DNA of 64,000 bases from positions 1-64,000 of the forward strand of contig DAOUAB010000122.1 in assembly GCA_034434015.1 (NCBI GenBank). The letters run 5' to 3'. A model generated the notes under the pieces. It was not told where the DNA came from and did not search any database. It worked only from the letters and a program-made list of their open reading frames with translations. This document shows, one piece after another, positions 38,675 through 48,212 of the stretch. Position 1 is the first letter of the stretch; every line of letters begins with the position of its first letter. Made by a program: the position numbers and the translations under genes. Source of the stretch: SpSt-583 sp034434015. Lineage in GTDB: Bacteria > Chloroflexota > Anaerolineae > Anaerolineales > UBA6663.

Positions 38675-41234
38675 AGTCTTCCGCCGTCCAGGTCCGGGTG
38701 TTGCCGGAAGACGTCGCCGGGCCCGGGGAGGTCGGCGGGCGGGTCGGGTCGAGCTCGGTCTCGGCGCCGATCACCTCGCGCTGCTGGGCGCCGGCCTTGG
38801 CCGGGCCGATGATGCCCTTCTCTTCGAGCACGTCGATCAGGCGCGCGGCGCGCGTATAGCCGATGCGCAGGCGGCGCTGGAGCAGCGAGATCGACGCCTT
38901 CTTCATCTCGCGCACCGCCTTGATGGCCTCCTCGAGCAGTTCGTCGTCGCCTTCCAGCCTGCCCAGCGGGTCGCCGAACTGCGGCCCGGCCAGCGGCCCG
39001 AACAGGGCCGGGTCGAGCGGCGGCTGCTCGATGCGCGCGCCGGCCTGGCGCGGGCTGGGCGGCAGGCCGGCGCCCACGGCCACGATGTGCGAGGTGTCCA
39101 CCTGGGGCGTCACCGGCGGCGGGGTGGCCGTCTCGCCGACCACGACGGCCCCGGAGTCGAAGCCGCGCGCGCCCTTCCAGTAACGCACCAGGCGCTGCAG
39201 TTCGGCGTCCGAGACGAAGGCGCCCTGCGCGCGGATGGGCGTGGCGGCGTCCGGCGACTGGAAGAGCATGTCGCCGCGGCCGAGCAGGCGCTCGGCGCCG
39301 GGCTGGTCCAGGATCACGCGCGAGTCCACGCTGGAGGCCACGGCGAAGGCGATGCGCGCCGGGAAGTTGGCCTTGATCAGGCCGGTGACCACGTCCACCG
39401 ACGGGCGCTGTGTGGCGATGATCAGGTGGATGCCGGTGGCGCGCGCCAGCTGGGCCAGGCGCGTGATGATGCGCTCGGTCTCGTCCGGGGCCAGCATCAT
39501 CAGGTCGGCCAGCTCGTCAATGAGGACGATGAGATACGGCAGCTTGCGCTCGCCGGTGTGTTCGACCCGCTCGTTGAAGTCGGCGATGTTGCGCACGCCG
39601 GCCTTGGCGAACTTGCGGTAGCGCTCGTCCATCTCGCGCGTCACCCACTGCAAGGAGGCGACCACGCGCTCCAGCTCCACCACCACCGGCATGATCAGGT
39701 GGGGGATGCCGTTGTAGCCGGTCAGCTCCACGCGCTTCGGGTCCACCATCAGGACCTTCAGGTCGTCCGGCGTGTTCTGCAGGAGCAGGCAGGCGATGAT
39801 GCCGTTGACGCACACGCTCTTGCCGGAGCCGGTGGTGCCCGCGATGAGCAGGTGCGGCATGGCGGCCAGGTCGGCCACGATCGGGCCGCCGGAGACATCC
39901 TGGCCGAGCGCCAGGCGCAGGCTGCCCTTCAGGTTCACGAAGCGCTCGGTCTCCATCACGTCGCGCAGGGCCACCAGCGCGCTCTGCTCGTTGGGGACCT
40001 CGATGCCGACGTAGCCCTTGCCGGGCACCGGCGCTTCGATGCGGATGGACCTGGCCGAGAGCGCCAGCGCCAGGTCGTCGGCCAGGGCCGTGATCTTGCC
40101 GACCTTGACCTTGGTCTTCTTGCCGCCGCGCGTCTCCACGAAGTCCGGCTCGACGCCGAACTGGGTGATGGTCGGGCCGCGGTTGATCTCCACCACGCGC
40201 ACCGGCGCGCCGAACGACGCCAGCGTCTGCTCGATGATCTGCACGCGCTTCCGGTCGAACTCGTCGTCCGCGCCGGACTCGGTGCCCGATTCCAGGATGT
40301 CGTTGAGGTCCGGCAACTCCCAGACCTGCTCGCCGCCGATGACGAGCGGCTGGTCGTACGACGGGGCCGGCGTGCTGGCGGCCACGGGCAGGCCGGCCGG
40401 CGGCGTTGGGGCGGGCGCCGGCGCCGGAGCGGCGGCGGGCGGCTTCGGGCGCGCCTCGGCGGCGGGTTTACGGGCCGCCGGCTGGGCGGGCGCCGGCTCG
40501 ACCGGGGCCGGGCGGGCCGGCGGCGGGCGGTGGATAGGCGGCAGCGGCGGCTCGGCGGCCGGGCGGACGATGGGGACGCCGCGCAGCCGCCGGATGCCGT
40601 TGGCGGCCATCAGCACCAGTTCCGGCACCGAGATGCCCAGGGTGAAGACGATGGCGATGAGCCACCAGGCGACCAGCAGCACGGCGGCGCCCAACTGGCC
40701 CACGCCCGTGAACAGGGCCGCCAGGATCAGGCCGCCGAGGTAGCCGCCGCCCTCCCCGGCCGCGGCGACGGGGAAGATCTGCGCGTCCGATGGCGCCGCC
40801 CAGAAGTGCAGGCTGGTGAGCAGCGCCAGGTAGAGCAGGACGATCCCGGCCAGGCGCTCGAACTCCACCTTGGGGAGCTGGTCGCCGAACTTGCGCACCA
40901 CGATCCAGCCGCCGACGATGATCAGCGTGACCGGCAGGACGAAGTGCCCCCAGCCCGCGATCTGGCGGAGCATGTGCAGCCAGCCCTGGATGATGGGGTT
41001 GGGGTTGGCGGACGGGATGAGACTGAGCAGCGACAACAGGCCGGCGAAGACCAGGATGATGCCGGCGATGTCCAGCTTGCGGTCCAGCGACAGGCCGGGC
41101 TGTGGCAGCGGCAGCGGCTCCGGCGCCGCCCTGGCGGGCGGCTTGCCTTTGCCCTTAGCGGACGCCGACGCCTTGCCTTTCCCCTTGCCCCTGGACTGGG
41201 GCGGTTTGCGGAACAGGTTGCCGAGGAAGCCCAT
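38673..41234 (-). CDS. ftsK: FtsK/SpoIIIE DNA translocase
   Basis: 853 residues from ATG 41234. A Lys/Gly/Pro-rich start (1-50) precedes four hydrophobic segments (about 55-75, 98-115, 128-148, 165-205). A Pro/Ala-rich linker (225-300) joins to the motor: Walker A AGTTGSGKS (465-473), Walker B VLIDELADLMM, and IATQRPSVDVVTG. The C-terminal gamma winged helix (SISLLQRRLRIGYTRAARLID) reads KOPS-type DNA signals. It pumps chromosome DNA through the division septum. TATAAT lies nine bases before the ATG. The linker is shorter than in Escherichia coli FtsK and the protein is nearer SpoIIIE size. Confidence 0.95.
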   Translation of the reverse strand: MGFLGNLFRKPPQSRGKGKGKASASAKGKGKPPARAAPEPLPLPQPGLSLDRKLDIAGIILVFAGLLSLLSLIPSANPNPIIQGWLHMLRQIAGWGHFVLPVTLIIVGGWIVVRKFGDQLPKVEFERLAGIVLLYLALLTSLHFWAAPSDAQIFPVAAAGEGGGYLGGLILAALFTGVGQLGAAVLLVAWWLIAIVFTLGISVPELVLMAANGIRRLRGVPIVRPAAEPPLPPIHRPPPARPAPVEPAPAQPAARKPAAEARPKPPAAAPAPAPAPTPPAGLPVAASTPAPSYDQPLVIGGEQVWELPDLNDILESGTESGADDEFDRKRVQIIEQTLASFGAPVRVVEINRGPTITQFGVEPDFVETRGGKKTKVKVGKITALADDLALALSARSIRIEAPVPGKGYVGIEVPNEQSALVALRDVMETERFVNLKGSLRLALGQDVSGGPIVADLAAMPHLLIAGTTGSGKSVCVNGIIACLLLQNTPDDLKVLMVDPKRVELTGYNGIPHLIMPVVVELERVVASLQWVTREMDERYRKFAKAGVRNIADFNERVEHTGERKLPYLIVLIDELADLMMLAPDETERIITRLAQLARATGIHLIIATQRPSVDVVTGLIKANFPARIAFAVASSVDSRVILDQPGAERLLGRGDMLFQSPDAATPIRAQGAFVSDAELQRLVRYWKGARGFDSGAVVVGETATPPPVTPQVDTSHIVAVGAGLPPSPRQAGARIEQPPLDPALFGPLAGPQFGDPLGRLEGDDELLEEAIKAVREMKKASISLLQRRLRIGYTRAARLIDVLEEKGIIGPAKAGAQQREVIGAETELDPTRPPTSPGPATSSGNTRTWTAED

Positions 41235-41243
41235 GATAAAGGG

Positions 41244-41249
41244 ATTATA
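41244..41249 (-). promoter_or_regulatory. -10 box of ftsK
   Basis: TATAAT on the minus strand, nine bases before ATG 41234, with no Shine-Dalgarno in between. It lets ftsK be expressed separately from the solute-binding lipoprotein gene that ends 48 bases upstream of the ftsK start. Confidence 0.45.
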
Positions 41250-41282
41250 GCGCAAATGTTTCAGTAGAAAACCCTTGATCTC

Positions 41283-43220
41283 TCAAGGCCGGACCGTGGC
41301 CGTCTCCAGCGACCACAGTTCCGAGGCGGCGGTGGGGTCCGGCGCGAGGCCGGCGACCTCCGGGCGCAGGCCGATCACGCGCAGGCGGAAGACGAGCGGC
41401 AGCAACGGCAGATCACTCGCCAAAAGGCTCTCCGCCTCGGCGCGCGCCTGAGCGGCGAGGGCCGGGTCCAGCGCGGTGCGCGCGCGGCGGCAGGCGTCGT
41501 CGAAGGCCGGGCGGCTGTAGCCGGCCAGGTTGGCGCCGGCCGGGTTGAGGTCCGAGGCGATCTGGCGGGTGGTCAGCGCCGCGCAGGCGCCGGATTGGGC
41601 CGTGTTCCAGCCGACCAGCGCCAGGTCGAAGCGACGGCCGAAGAGCGCGCCGTCCGGCCAGTCCGCCGACCGCTCGCCCGCCGTCAGCGTCTGCACGTCC
41701 AGCCGGATTCCGCAGTTCGCATCGAGCTGCGCGGCCAGGCCGGCCGCGAGCGCCTCGCGGAGCGGGTCGCCCGGCGGCCCGGCCGCCAGGATCAGGCGCA
41801 GCGCCACGCCCGCCTGGTCCAGAGCGCCGTCGCCGTCCGAGTCGCTCCAAGCCAGCTCGGCCAGAAGCGCCCGGCCCTGCGCCGGGTCGAACGCCAGGTC
41901 GTCCAGCCCGGCGGGAAAGTGCGGGCGCGCGTAAGGCGCGGCGCGCCGTTCACTGAGAGAGGGACGCGGCGCGAGCGCGGCCCGGTCCAGGCAATGGGCC
42001 ACGGCGCGCCGGGCGCGGACATCGCCGAAGAACCCGGCGCCGGCCGCCGGCGCCAGGCCGAACACCAGCGTCTCCTGCGCGGCGCCCTCGGCCCAGCGCG
42101 CGTACCCCGCGCCGGGCAGATCGCCCACCTCATCCCAGGCCGGGTTGCGCGGCGCGACGTCGCAGTCGCCGGCGGCCAGGTCGGCGGCCAGCTGCGCGGG
42201 GTCCGGCACGAAGCGATAGACCACGCGCGCGAGCCGGGGAAGGCCCTCGGCGGCGCGAAAGTAATGCGGGTTGCGTTCCACGACCAGGCGGTCGCCGGGC
42301 GACCAGGCGGCGACGGCGAACGGCCCGTAACTCAGCGGCGCGCGGCGGGCGTCTTCGCGCGCCGCGATCTCGGCCGGCGTCCGGCCTCCGTACAGGTGTC
42401 GCGGCAGCGGCGGCCAGAGGTTCGTCCAGTCGCCGGGATCAATCCGGCCCGGCACGCTCACCCACTCCACCGTCCGTTCGTCCAGAGCGCGATAAGCGGC
42501 GGTGCGCGCCACGCGGTCCCGGTCCGCGTTGAAAGAGTCCGGGCTGGAGGCCACCTCGAAGCCGAAGATGAAATCAGCGGCGGTGAGCGGCGCGCCGTCG
42601 CTCCAGCGCAAATCGGGCTGGAGGACAAAGCGGGCGGTCACCTGCGGCGCTTGCAACTCGCCCTCGCCGCTGAACGTCGCCGCCGCGCCGGCGAGCAGGT
42701 CCAGCGTGACGCCGGCCGTGAGCGTCACCACGCGGCCCAGGTCGTCCACGACCCGATCGCCGGCGCGCACCGGCACGAGGTCCACGCGCAGGTCGCCGTC
42801 CGCCGCGGCCGGCAGTTTCTCGAAGAGCACGGGCTGCGCGCCGAAGTTGACGCGGTCCATCGGGCCGTCCTCCAGGGCGGCCAGGATGTGCTCGCGGCTC
42901 AGATTCCCGTCGGGTTCAGGCAACGCGTAGCGGTAGAGCGAGGCCGGTTCATGCGTCAGGCACACAATCAATTCGGGGCGGGTCGGGACGAGCGGGGTGG
43001 AAGGTGAGACCGGTGAAGCGATGGCCGTCAGCGTCGGCGCGGCCGTCGGCCCGGTGACGGGCGGCGGGGAGGGCGCGGCCGTCGGCGTCGGCGCGGGGCC
43101 CGCGCAGGCGGCGGCCACAGCGACGATGGCCATCCAAAGGGTAGGGGCGACCCGCTGGGTCGCCCCCCCACCCCGGCGGGCCGTCTCGATTACAACGGGG
43201 CGCGGGAATTCGCCGCCCAC
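41283..43220 (-). CDS. Extracellular solute-binding protein, family 5-like lipoprotein
   Basis: 645 residues from GTG 43220, four bases after the penicillin-acylase stop. The start region (ETARRGGGATQRVAP, then LWMAIVAVAAAC) is a lipoprotein signal; ATG 43133 is an alternative that would lose the basic residues. The mature protein resembles peptide-binding SBP family 5: FVLQPDLRWSDGAPLTAADFIFGFE, YGPFAVAAWSPGDRLVVERNPHYF and DVRARRAVAHCLDRAAL are the usual blocks. It should bind peptides or similar ligands outside the cell; permease and ATPase genes are not adjacent. The coding start contains a perfect dispersed palindrome (43144-43166). Confidence 0.82.
   Translation of the reverse strand: MGGEFPRPVVIETARRGGGATQRVAPTLWMAIVAVAAACAGPAPTPTAAPSPPPVTGPTAAPTLTAIASPVSPSTPLVPTRPELIVCLTHEPASLYRYALPEPDGNLSREHILAALEDGPMDRVNFGAQPVLFEKLPAAADGDLRVDLVPVRAGDRVVDDLGRVVTLTAGVTLDLLAGAAATFSGEGELQAPQVTARFVLQPDLRWSDGAPLTAADFIFGFEVASSPDSFNADRDRVARTAAYRALDERTVEWVSVPGRIDPGDWTNLWPPLPRHLYGGRTPAEIAAREDARRAPLSYGPFAVAAWSPGDRLVVERNPHYFRAAEGLPRLARVVYRFVPDPAQLAADLAAGDCDVAPRNPAWDEVGDLPGAGYARWAEGAAQETLVFGLAPAAGAGFFGDVRARRAVAHCLDRAALAPRPSLSERRAAPYARPHFPAGLDDLAFDPAQGRALLAELAWSDSDGDGALDQAGVALRLILAAGPPGDPLREALAAGLAAQLDANCGIRLDVQTLTAGERSADWPDGALFGRRFDLALVGWNTAQSGACAALTTRQIASDLNPAGANLAGYSRPAFDDACRRARTALDPALAAQARAEAESLLASDLPLLPLVFRLRVIGLRPEVAGLAPDPTAASELWSLETATVRP
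43144..43166. repeat. Palindrome within the 5' end of the solute-binding gene
   Basis: GGGGCGACCC (43144-43153), loop GCT, GGGTCGCCCC (43157-43166): a perfect 10-bp stem. It codes for residues in the basic region of the signal peptide if GTG 43220 is the start, or forms a leader hairpin ten bases before ATG 43133. Confidence 0.7.
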
Positions 43221-43224
43221 GCCG

Positions 43225-45720
43225 TTACGGCGTCAACGTCAGCGCATCAACCGCCGCCGCGCGCACCGCCGCTTCGGTGAAGGGCAGGGTGACGAACTCG
43301 ATGTGGCGCCACTTGTCGGCGAAGTCGATGTAATGCGCGTGGAACGGATGGCCGGACTGGCCGGTGGTGTGGATGACGCGCATGCGGTCGAAATCGGTCA
43401 TGTCGATGATCTGGCGCATTGACGGCACCGAGGTCACCGCGAACGGCTCGGCGCGCAGGATATTGTAGCCGGTGGCGTTGACGATGGACGTGCCGCCGCT
43501 GGTGGCGTACGGCCCGCGGTTGAACAACGCCCGGACCGGGGCCGGCCAGGCCGCGCTGCCGAAGACGCGGTTGTTGAACGTGGAGGTGTGCAGGCGACCC
43601 CACGTCCAGTGGTCCATCTCACCGCCCAGGGTTTCCTGGAGATACGCCACGCCGTCCGCCAGCGAGCGCCGCAGGATGTCGTCGCGGGCCTCGACGCCGG
43701 GCGTGGCGGCGTCGTCCCACCAGGCGTTCTGCGGGTCGGCCAGCAGGGCGCGGAAGCGCACCCAGGTCTCGTCGCCGGCGCCCGGCCACTGGGCCTCGGG
43801 GATGTCGTCGTAGAACGTGTTGCGCGTCAGCGCCGCCTGGAACGCGGCGTAGATCGCCGCCGGCCGCGAGTCCATGTGCATCTGGAAATCCCAATCGCGC
43901 AACTCGGCTTGCGCGCGGGCCAGGCCGGGGTCGTCAAAGCGCAACGCCAGCAGGGCGGGCAGTAATTCCTCGGCCCCCAGGTTCTTGTTGTCGCCCTGGA
44001 TCGCGGCGATGTCGTCCATGGAAAGCGCGCCGGCGGCCTGGATCAGCTCGTTGATGCGCCGGCCGCGATAGCCCATGTCGAAGCCGGTGGCCGTGATCAG
44101 GTACGGGTACTCCGGGCCGACGACGGGCTGGTTGGCGGTGGCGATATAGCCCTGCGGCGGGTTGAACGCGTACGGCAGTTCATCGAACGGGATGTAGCCC
44201 GTCCACTGGTAGTCGTCCGTCCAGCCCGGCACCGGCAGGCTGCCGTCCCCCTGCGCGCGGATCGGCACATGGCTGGGCATCTGGTAGCCGATATTGCCGT
44301 CCACGTCGGCGTAGACGAAATTCTGCGAGGGCACGGTCCAGTCGCGCAACGCGGCGCGGAACTCGTCCCAGTTGCGGGCGCGGTTGATGTGGATCACCGC
44401 GCGGAAGATGTCGCCCGGTTCGAGCGCCGTCCAGCGCAGGGCCAGGGCATAGTTCGCGTCGAGCGGCGTGCCGTTGACGGTCACCGCGTTGGCGAACAGC
44501 GCCTGCGCGTCCCCGTACGCCTCGCTGATGATCGGGCCGTTGCGCGTGTAGCGCACGGTCACCTCCACCGGGTCGCCGCCGAGCACCTGGATCGTCTCCC
44601 GGACCAGCGTCATGTCCACCCACTGGCCGTTCACCTCGTACTGGTTCGGGTTCGCCGGGTTGATCTTCTCGATGAACAGGTCCTGCACGTCCGGGTTGAC
44701 GTTGGTGACGCCCCAGGCGATGCGCGCATTGTGGCCGATGATGACGCCGGGGTCGCCGGCCAGCGAGTAACCGACGACGTCGTACGGGCACGCGGCCGTC
44801 ACGGTCCGGCAGTGCAGGCCGACCAGATACCAGATGGCCGGCATCTGGATGGCCAGGTGCGGGTCGTTGGCCAGCAGGGGCTGGCCGGTGTCGGTGCGGC
44901 CCCCGCCGATGACCCAGTTGTTGGAGCCCAGGCCGCGCCGCTGGTCGCCGAAGCCGTTGCCGAACAGCGCGCGCGCCGCGTCGATGCGCGCCCGCACGGC
45001 GTCCAGGTCCAGGCGGCCCAGCGCCGGGTCCGGCACGATCACGGGATGGTCGCCGGGCGGGTCCACCAGGAACTGCCCGGCCTTCTCCGCGCCCAGCGCC
45101 TGGTAGAGGTTGGCGCGGTAGATCTCGTCGTCCAGGTTGCCGCCCAGGTCCCAGGCCATGGCCTTGGCCCAGGCCAGCGAGTCCACCGGCGACCAGGGCT
45201 CCGGCTTCCGGGCGGGGTTGAAACCGACGAGGGCCAGCGCCGAATACTCCAGCCCCAGGTCGGCGTACGTGCGCGACGCAATGTAGGCGTTCACGCCCTC
45301 GGCGTAAGCGTCGAGCACGGCCTTCATCTCGGCGTCGGCCCGGGCATATTCCTGCTCGGCCACGCGCCGCCAGCCGATGGTGCGCAGGAAGACGTCCGTC
45401 TCCACCTGGCTGTCGCCGACCAGCTCCGAGAGGCGCCCGGCGGTGGTATGGCGCCAGAAATCCATCTGCCAGAAGCGGTCCTGCGCGTGGACGAAGCCCT
45501 GCGCCAGGAACAGGTCGTGGGCCGTGTCGGCGTAGAGGTGCGGGATGCCGTTGGCGTCGCGCAGGATCTCCACGCGGCCGTCCAGGCCGGACAGGCGCAC
45601 GGTCCCGCGCGTCTGCGGAAACGCGCGCGTAAGGGTATAGCCGAGGAAGACGCCGGCCAGCAGCGCCAGGGCCAAGACGATGATGCCCAGCGTGCGCAGA
45701 ACGCCGATCACGATTTTCAT
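43225..45720 (-). CDS. Penicillin acylase-family (Ntn) hydrolase
   Basis: 831 residues from ATG 45720. An uncleaved-type membrane anchor (VLRTLGIIVLALALLAGVFLG, read in two halves around residue 20) leads to the acylase: VEILRDANGIPHLYADTAHDLFLAQGF is split by family-typical spacing, QDRFWQMDFWR follows, and the autocatalytic site is GLGSNNWV with Ser266 as the new N-terminal nucleophile of the beta chain; ANDPHL follows. Members hydrolyse amides such as acyl-homoserine lactones, penicillins or acyl-peptides outside the membrane. The peptide-binding lipoprotein gene follows after four bases, suggesting a shared role in amide/peptide breakdown. Confidence 0.92.
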   Translation of the reverse strand: MKIVIGVLRTLGIIVLALALLAGVFLGYTLTRAFPQTRGTVRLSGLDGRVEILRDANGIPHLYADTAHDLFLAQGFVHAQDRFWQMDFWRHTTAGRLSELVGDSQVETDVFLRTIGWRRVAEQEYARADAEMKAVLDAYAEGVNAYIASRTYADLGLEYSALALVGFNPARKPEPWSPVDSLAWAKAMAWDLGGNLDDEIYRANLYQALGAEKAGQFLVDPPGDHPVIVPDPALGRLDLDAVRARIDAARALFGNGFGDQRRGLGSNNWVIGGGRTDTGQPLLANDPHLAIQMPAIWYLVGLHCRTVTAACPYDVVGYSLAGDPGVIIGHNARIAWGVTNVNPDVQDLFIEKINPANPNQYEVNGQWVDMTLVRETIQVLGGDPVEVTVRYTRNGPIISEAYGDAQALFANAVTVNGTPLDANYALALRWTALEPGDIFRAVIHINRARNWDEFRAALRDWTVPSQNFVYADVDGNIGYQMPSHVPIRAQGDGSLPVPGWTDDYQWTGYIPFDELPYAFNPPQGYIATANQPVVGPEYPYLITATGFDMGYRGRRINELIQAAGALSMDDIAAIQGDNKNLGAEELLPALLALRFDDPGLARAQAELRDWDFQMHMDSRPAAIYAAFQAALTRNTFYDDIPEAQWPGAGDETWVRFRALLADPQNAWWDDAATPGVEARDDILRRSLADGVAYLQETLGGEMDHWTWGRLHTSTFNNRVFGSAAWPAPVRALFNRGPYATSGGTSIVNATGYNILRAEPFAVTSVPSMRQIIDMTDFDRMRVIHTTGQSGHPFHAHYIDFADKWRHIEFVTLPFTEAAVRAAAVDALTLTP

Positions 45721-45755
45721 GGGTTGGCCTCGCGGGTCATGGGAGTGGATAGCTC

Positions 45756-45784
45756 GTTTTACCATCGGGCGGTGATCTCGTCAA
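45756..45784 (-). promoter_or_regulatory. Promoter of the acylase/lipoprotein pair
   Basis: On the minus strand TTGACG (45784-45779), 17 bases, TAAAAC (45761-45756), about 35 bases before ATG 45720. It is divergent from the -10 box of the glycosyltransferase gene at 45799-45804. Confidence 0.65.
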
Positions 45785-45798
45785 ACAGCGTTCCATTG

Positions 45799-45804
45799 TA
45801 AAAT
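45799..45804 (+). promoter_or_regulatory. -10 box of the membrane glycosyltransferase gene
   Basis: TAAAAT lies nine bases before GTG 45814 and 21 before the alternative ATG 45826; no clear -35. Its position overlaps the upstream edge of the divergent acylase promoter. Confidence 0.4.
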
Positions 45805-45813
45805 CGGTCCACC

Positions 45814-48141
45814 GTGATTGGGCCGATGGCGAAATCCCGCCGGCGGCTGGCCGGCGCGCTGAGCCTGGCGCTGCTGCTGCCGGCGCTCTGGCTGCGGCTG
45901 ACGCAGCTCACCAGCCTGCCCGTCTTCGTGGACGAGGGCACGCACGTCTTCTGGGCGCGCCAGTACACGGCCGGGCAGGCGACCTACCCGTTCTTCATGG
46001 ATGGCCGGATGCTGGCGGTCGTGGTCTACGCCCGGTTCGGCCTCGATGGGCCGGCGCCGCTGTGGACCGGGCGGGCCGCCGCCGCGCTGTGCGCCAGCCT
46101 TAACGTCGCCGCCGCGCTGGCCGTCGGGCGGCAGCTCGGCGGACGCCGGGCGGGCTGGCTGGCGGGCCTGGTGTACGCGCTGCTCCCGTTCACGGTCTTC
46201 CACGAGCGCCAGATGCTGGCCGACACGCTGGCGACCGCTTTCGGGTCCGTGATGCTGATCGGCCTTTTAAGACTGCGGACCCAGCGGCCCTGGAGCGCGG
46301 TGCTGTTCTTCGGGCTGGGGCTGGCGGGCGCGGTCCTGGCCAAGCTGAACGCCGCGCTGTATCTCTGCCTGCCGGCGCTGGCCGTGATGGTCTGGCCGCG
46401 GGACGAACGCGAACGCAGCCGGCTGATCCGGCGCCTCCTGGCCGGGCTGGCGCTGGCGGCGGCTCTGGCCGGCGCCTTCCTGTTTATGGAGCGCGCGCGC
46501 CTGGGCGCCTCCAGCGGCGTCATGGTGGCGCCGGCCCTCAGCCCGGTGCAGTGTCCGCCGGCGCTGTGCGCGGGCGATTGGGCCGAACAGGCGCGCCGCC
46601 TGCCCGGCGCGCTGGGCAGCCTGGGCGAGATGGTGTCCCCGTACTTAGGCTGGCCGCTGGCGGTGCTCGCGCTGGCCGGCGCGGCCCTGGCCCGCTCACG
46701 ACGCCTCGCCCTGTGGCTCGCCCTGGCCACGGGCGCGATGATCCTCGTCGTCGTCGTCTCGGTGCGCGACGTCATCTTCCCGCGCTATCTGCTCTATGTC
46801 GCCCCGCCCGTCGTGGCGCTGGCGGCGGCCGGGCTGCTGGCCGTCGTCCAGCGGACGCCTGGCCAACTGCGCCGGCCGGCCGCGCTGCTGGGCGGGCTGC
46901 TCCTGCTCTCGCCGGCGCCGAACACGCTGGCCCTGATCACGCACCCGATGGAGGCCCGGCTGGCGCCCGTTGATCAGCGCCAATACCTCACCGGCGTGTA
47001 CACCGGCGCAGGCTTTGCCGAGGCGGCCGGGGCCGTCCTGGCGCGGGAGGCCGGCGCCGCGCCGCCGGCGCTGCTGGTCATCCGCACGGCCTGGCACCTG
47101 TTGCCGCTGGCCGCCCAGGCCGCCAGCGGGCAATTGAACACGCCCACGGCCGCCGACCTGACCTGGCCGCAGGTCGAGGCGGCGCTGGCGGACGGCCGGG
47201 CGGTCTATCTGCTGGACGAGGCGCCGCCGGGCCAGGCCCGGCGCGATCCCAATCCGGCCGATCTGGCCTTCATCCCGCGGCCGGGCGAGGCGGCGGCGCT
47301 GCGCGTGCGGCGGTTCACGGCGGGCGGCGGACTGCGCCCGCTGTTCGACGCGCTCTTCATCCGGCCGGACGCCTTTCTCGACACTTATGATGCGCTCCTG
47401 GCCGAGGCCGCCGACGACGGCGCCTGGCTGGCGCCGTATCCTCCCCACCAGGCCTGGCTGTTGGCGGAGCGGCCGGGCGCCGCGCGCGCGCGCGTGCTGG
47501 ACCTAGGCGGCGCGCAGCCCTGGGATGCGGCCGGCGCGGTCGCGGCGCTGGCGGACGCCGTGGCGGCCGGGCCGCCGGCGCAGGTGCGGGCGGTCTTCCT
47601 GCAAGAGACGCGGCTCGATCCGGGCCGGCGCGTGGAGGCCTGGCTGGCCGGCGCGCTGTTCCATGAACGCGAGCGCTGGTTCGGGCCGGTGCGGGTGGTG
47701 GACTTCGCCGGGACGGGCGTCCCGGCCGTCACGCTGACGCCGGGCCTGGAGTTCCCGGACGGCCTGCGTCTGGAGACCCTCGCCGTACTGGACGTCGAGG
47801 CCCGGCCGGGCGGCGTGGTGCGCGTCCAGGCCGCCTGGCGCGGCGGCGCGGCGGCGCCGAGGGCCGCCTACAAAGTCTTCGTCCATTTGTTCCAGGGCGA
47901 CCGTCTGATCGCCCAGCATGACGGGCAGCCGGTGGGCGAGCTGCGGCCGACCACCACCTGGCGGGCCGGCGAGACCGTCGTGGACCGGGTGGCGCTGCGC
48001 GTCCCGCCCGAGGCGCCTGCCGGCGTCTACGCGCTGCGCCTCGGGCTGTATGACCTGCTGACGCAGGCGCGCCTGACGGGCCGGCTCGCCGATGGGTCAA
48101 CGGTCGAGTTCTTCGAGGGCGGCGCGGTTACCGTCAGGTGA
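45814..48141 (+). CDS. Membrane glycosyltransferase-like protein (GT-C, family 39 type)
   Basis: 775 residues from GTG 45814; ATG 45826 is equally possible. The first membrane helix (ALSLALLLPALWLRLTQL) is followed by VFVDEGTHVFWARQYTAGQ, whose Asp-Glu matches the catalytic loop of GT-C enzymes that use polyprenyl-phosphate sugars. About ten more hydrophobic segments run to residue 375. The remaining half is soluble and probably outside, ending in a beta-rich domain (VVRVQAAWRGGAAAPRAAYKVFVHLFQ, in parts; YALRLGLYDLLTQ). It likely transfers a sugar to a lipid or protein at the outer face. It is co-directional with gyrA but gyrA has its own promoter. Confidence 0.75.
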   Translation: MIGPMAKSRRRLAGALSLALLLPALWLRLTQLTSLPVFVDEGTHVFWARQYTAGQATYPFFMDGRMLAVVVYARFGLDGPAPLWTGRAAAALCASLNVAAALAVGRQLGGRRAGWLAGLVYALLPFTVFHERQMLADTLATAFGSVMLIGLLRLRTQRPWSAVLFFGLGLAGAVLAKLNAALYLCLPALAVMVWPRDERERSRLIRRLLAGLALAAALAGAFLFMERARLGASSGVMVAPALSPVQCPPALCAGDWAEQARRLPGALGSLGEMVSPYLGWPLAVLALAGAALARSRRLALWLALATGAMILVVVVSVRDVIFPRYLLYVAPPVVALAAAGLLAVVQRTPGQLRRPAALLGGLLLLSPAPNTLALITHPMEARLAPVDQRQYLTGVYTGAGFAEAAGAVLAREAGAAPPALLVIRTAWHLLPLAAQAASGQLNTPTAADLTWPQVEAALADGRAVYLLDEAPPGQARRDPNPADLAFIPRPGEAAALRVRRFTAGGGLRPLFDALFIRPDAFLDTYDALLAEAADDGAWLAPYPPHQAWLLAERPGAARARVLDLGGAQPWDAAGAVAALADAVAAGPPAQVRAVFLQETRLDPGRRVEAWLAGALFHERERWFGPVRVVDFAGTGVPAVTLTPGLEFPDGLRLETLAVLDVEARPGGVVRVQAAWRGGAAAPRAAYKVFVHLFQGDRLIAQHDGQPVGELRPTTTWRAGETVVDRVALRVPPEAPAGVYALRLGLYDLLTQARLTGRLADGSTVEFFEGGAVTVR

Positions 48142-48147
48142 CGGCGT

Positions 48148-48176
48148 TTGGCGAACGGCGACCGGGCGAGTAAACT
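48148..48176 (+). promoter_or_regulatory. Promoter of gyrA
   Basis: TTGGCG (48148-48153), 17 bases, TAAACT (48171-48176), placing the transcript start near 48183 and leaving a leader of about 30 bases. Confidence 0.5.
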
Positions 48177-48212
48177 TAAGGTCAGCGACAACGGTGCGAA
48201 AGGTTCGTGGGA

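Noticed and set aside
38673..43220. A functional operon of solute-binding lipoprotein and ftsK
   Set aside because: They are co-directional, but ftsK has its own TATAAT box and an unrelated role; adjacency is not evidence of a shared function.
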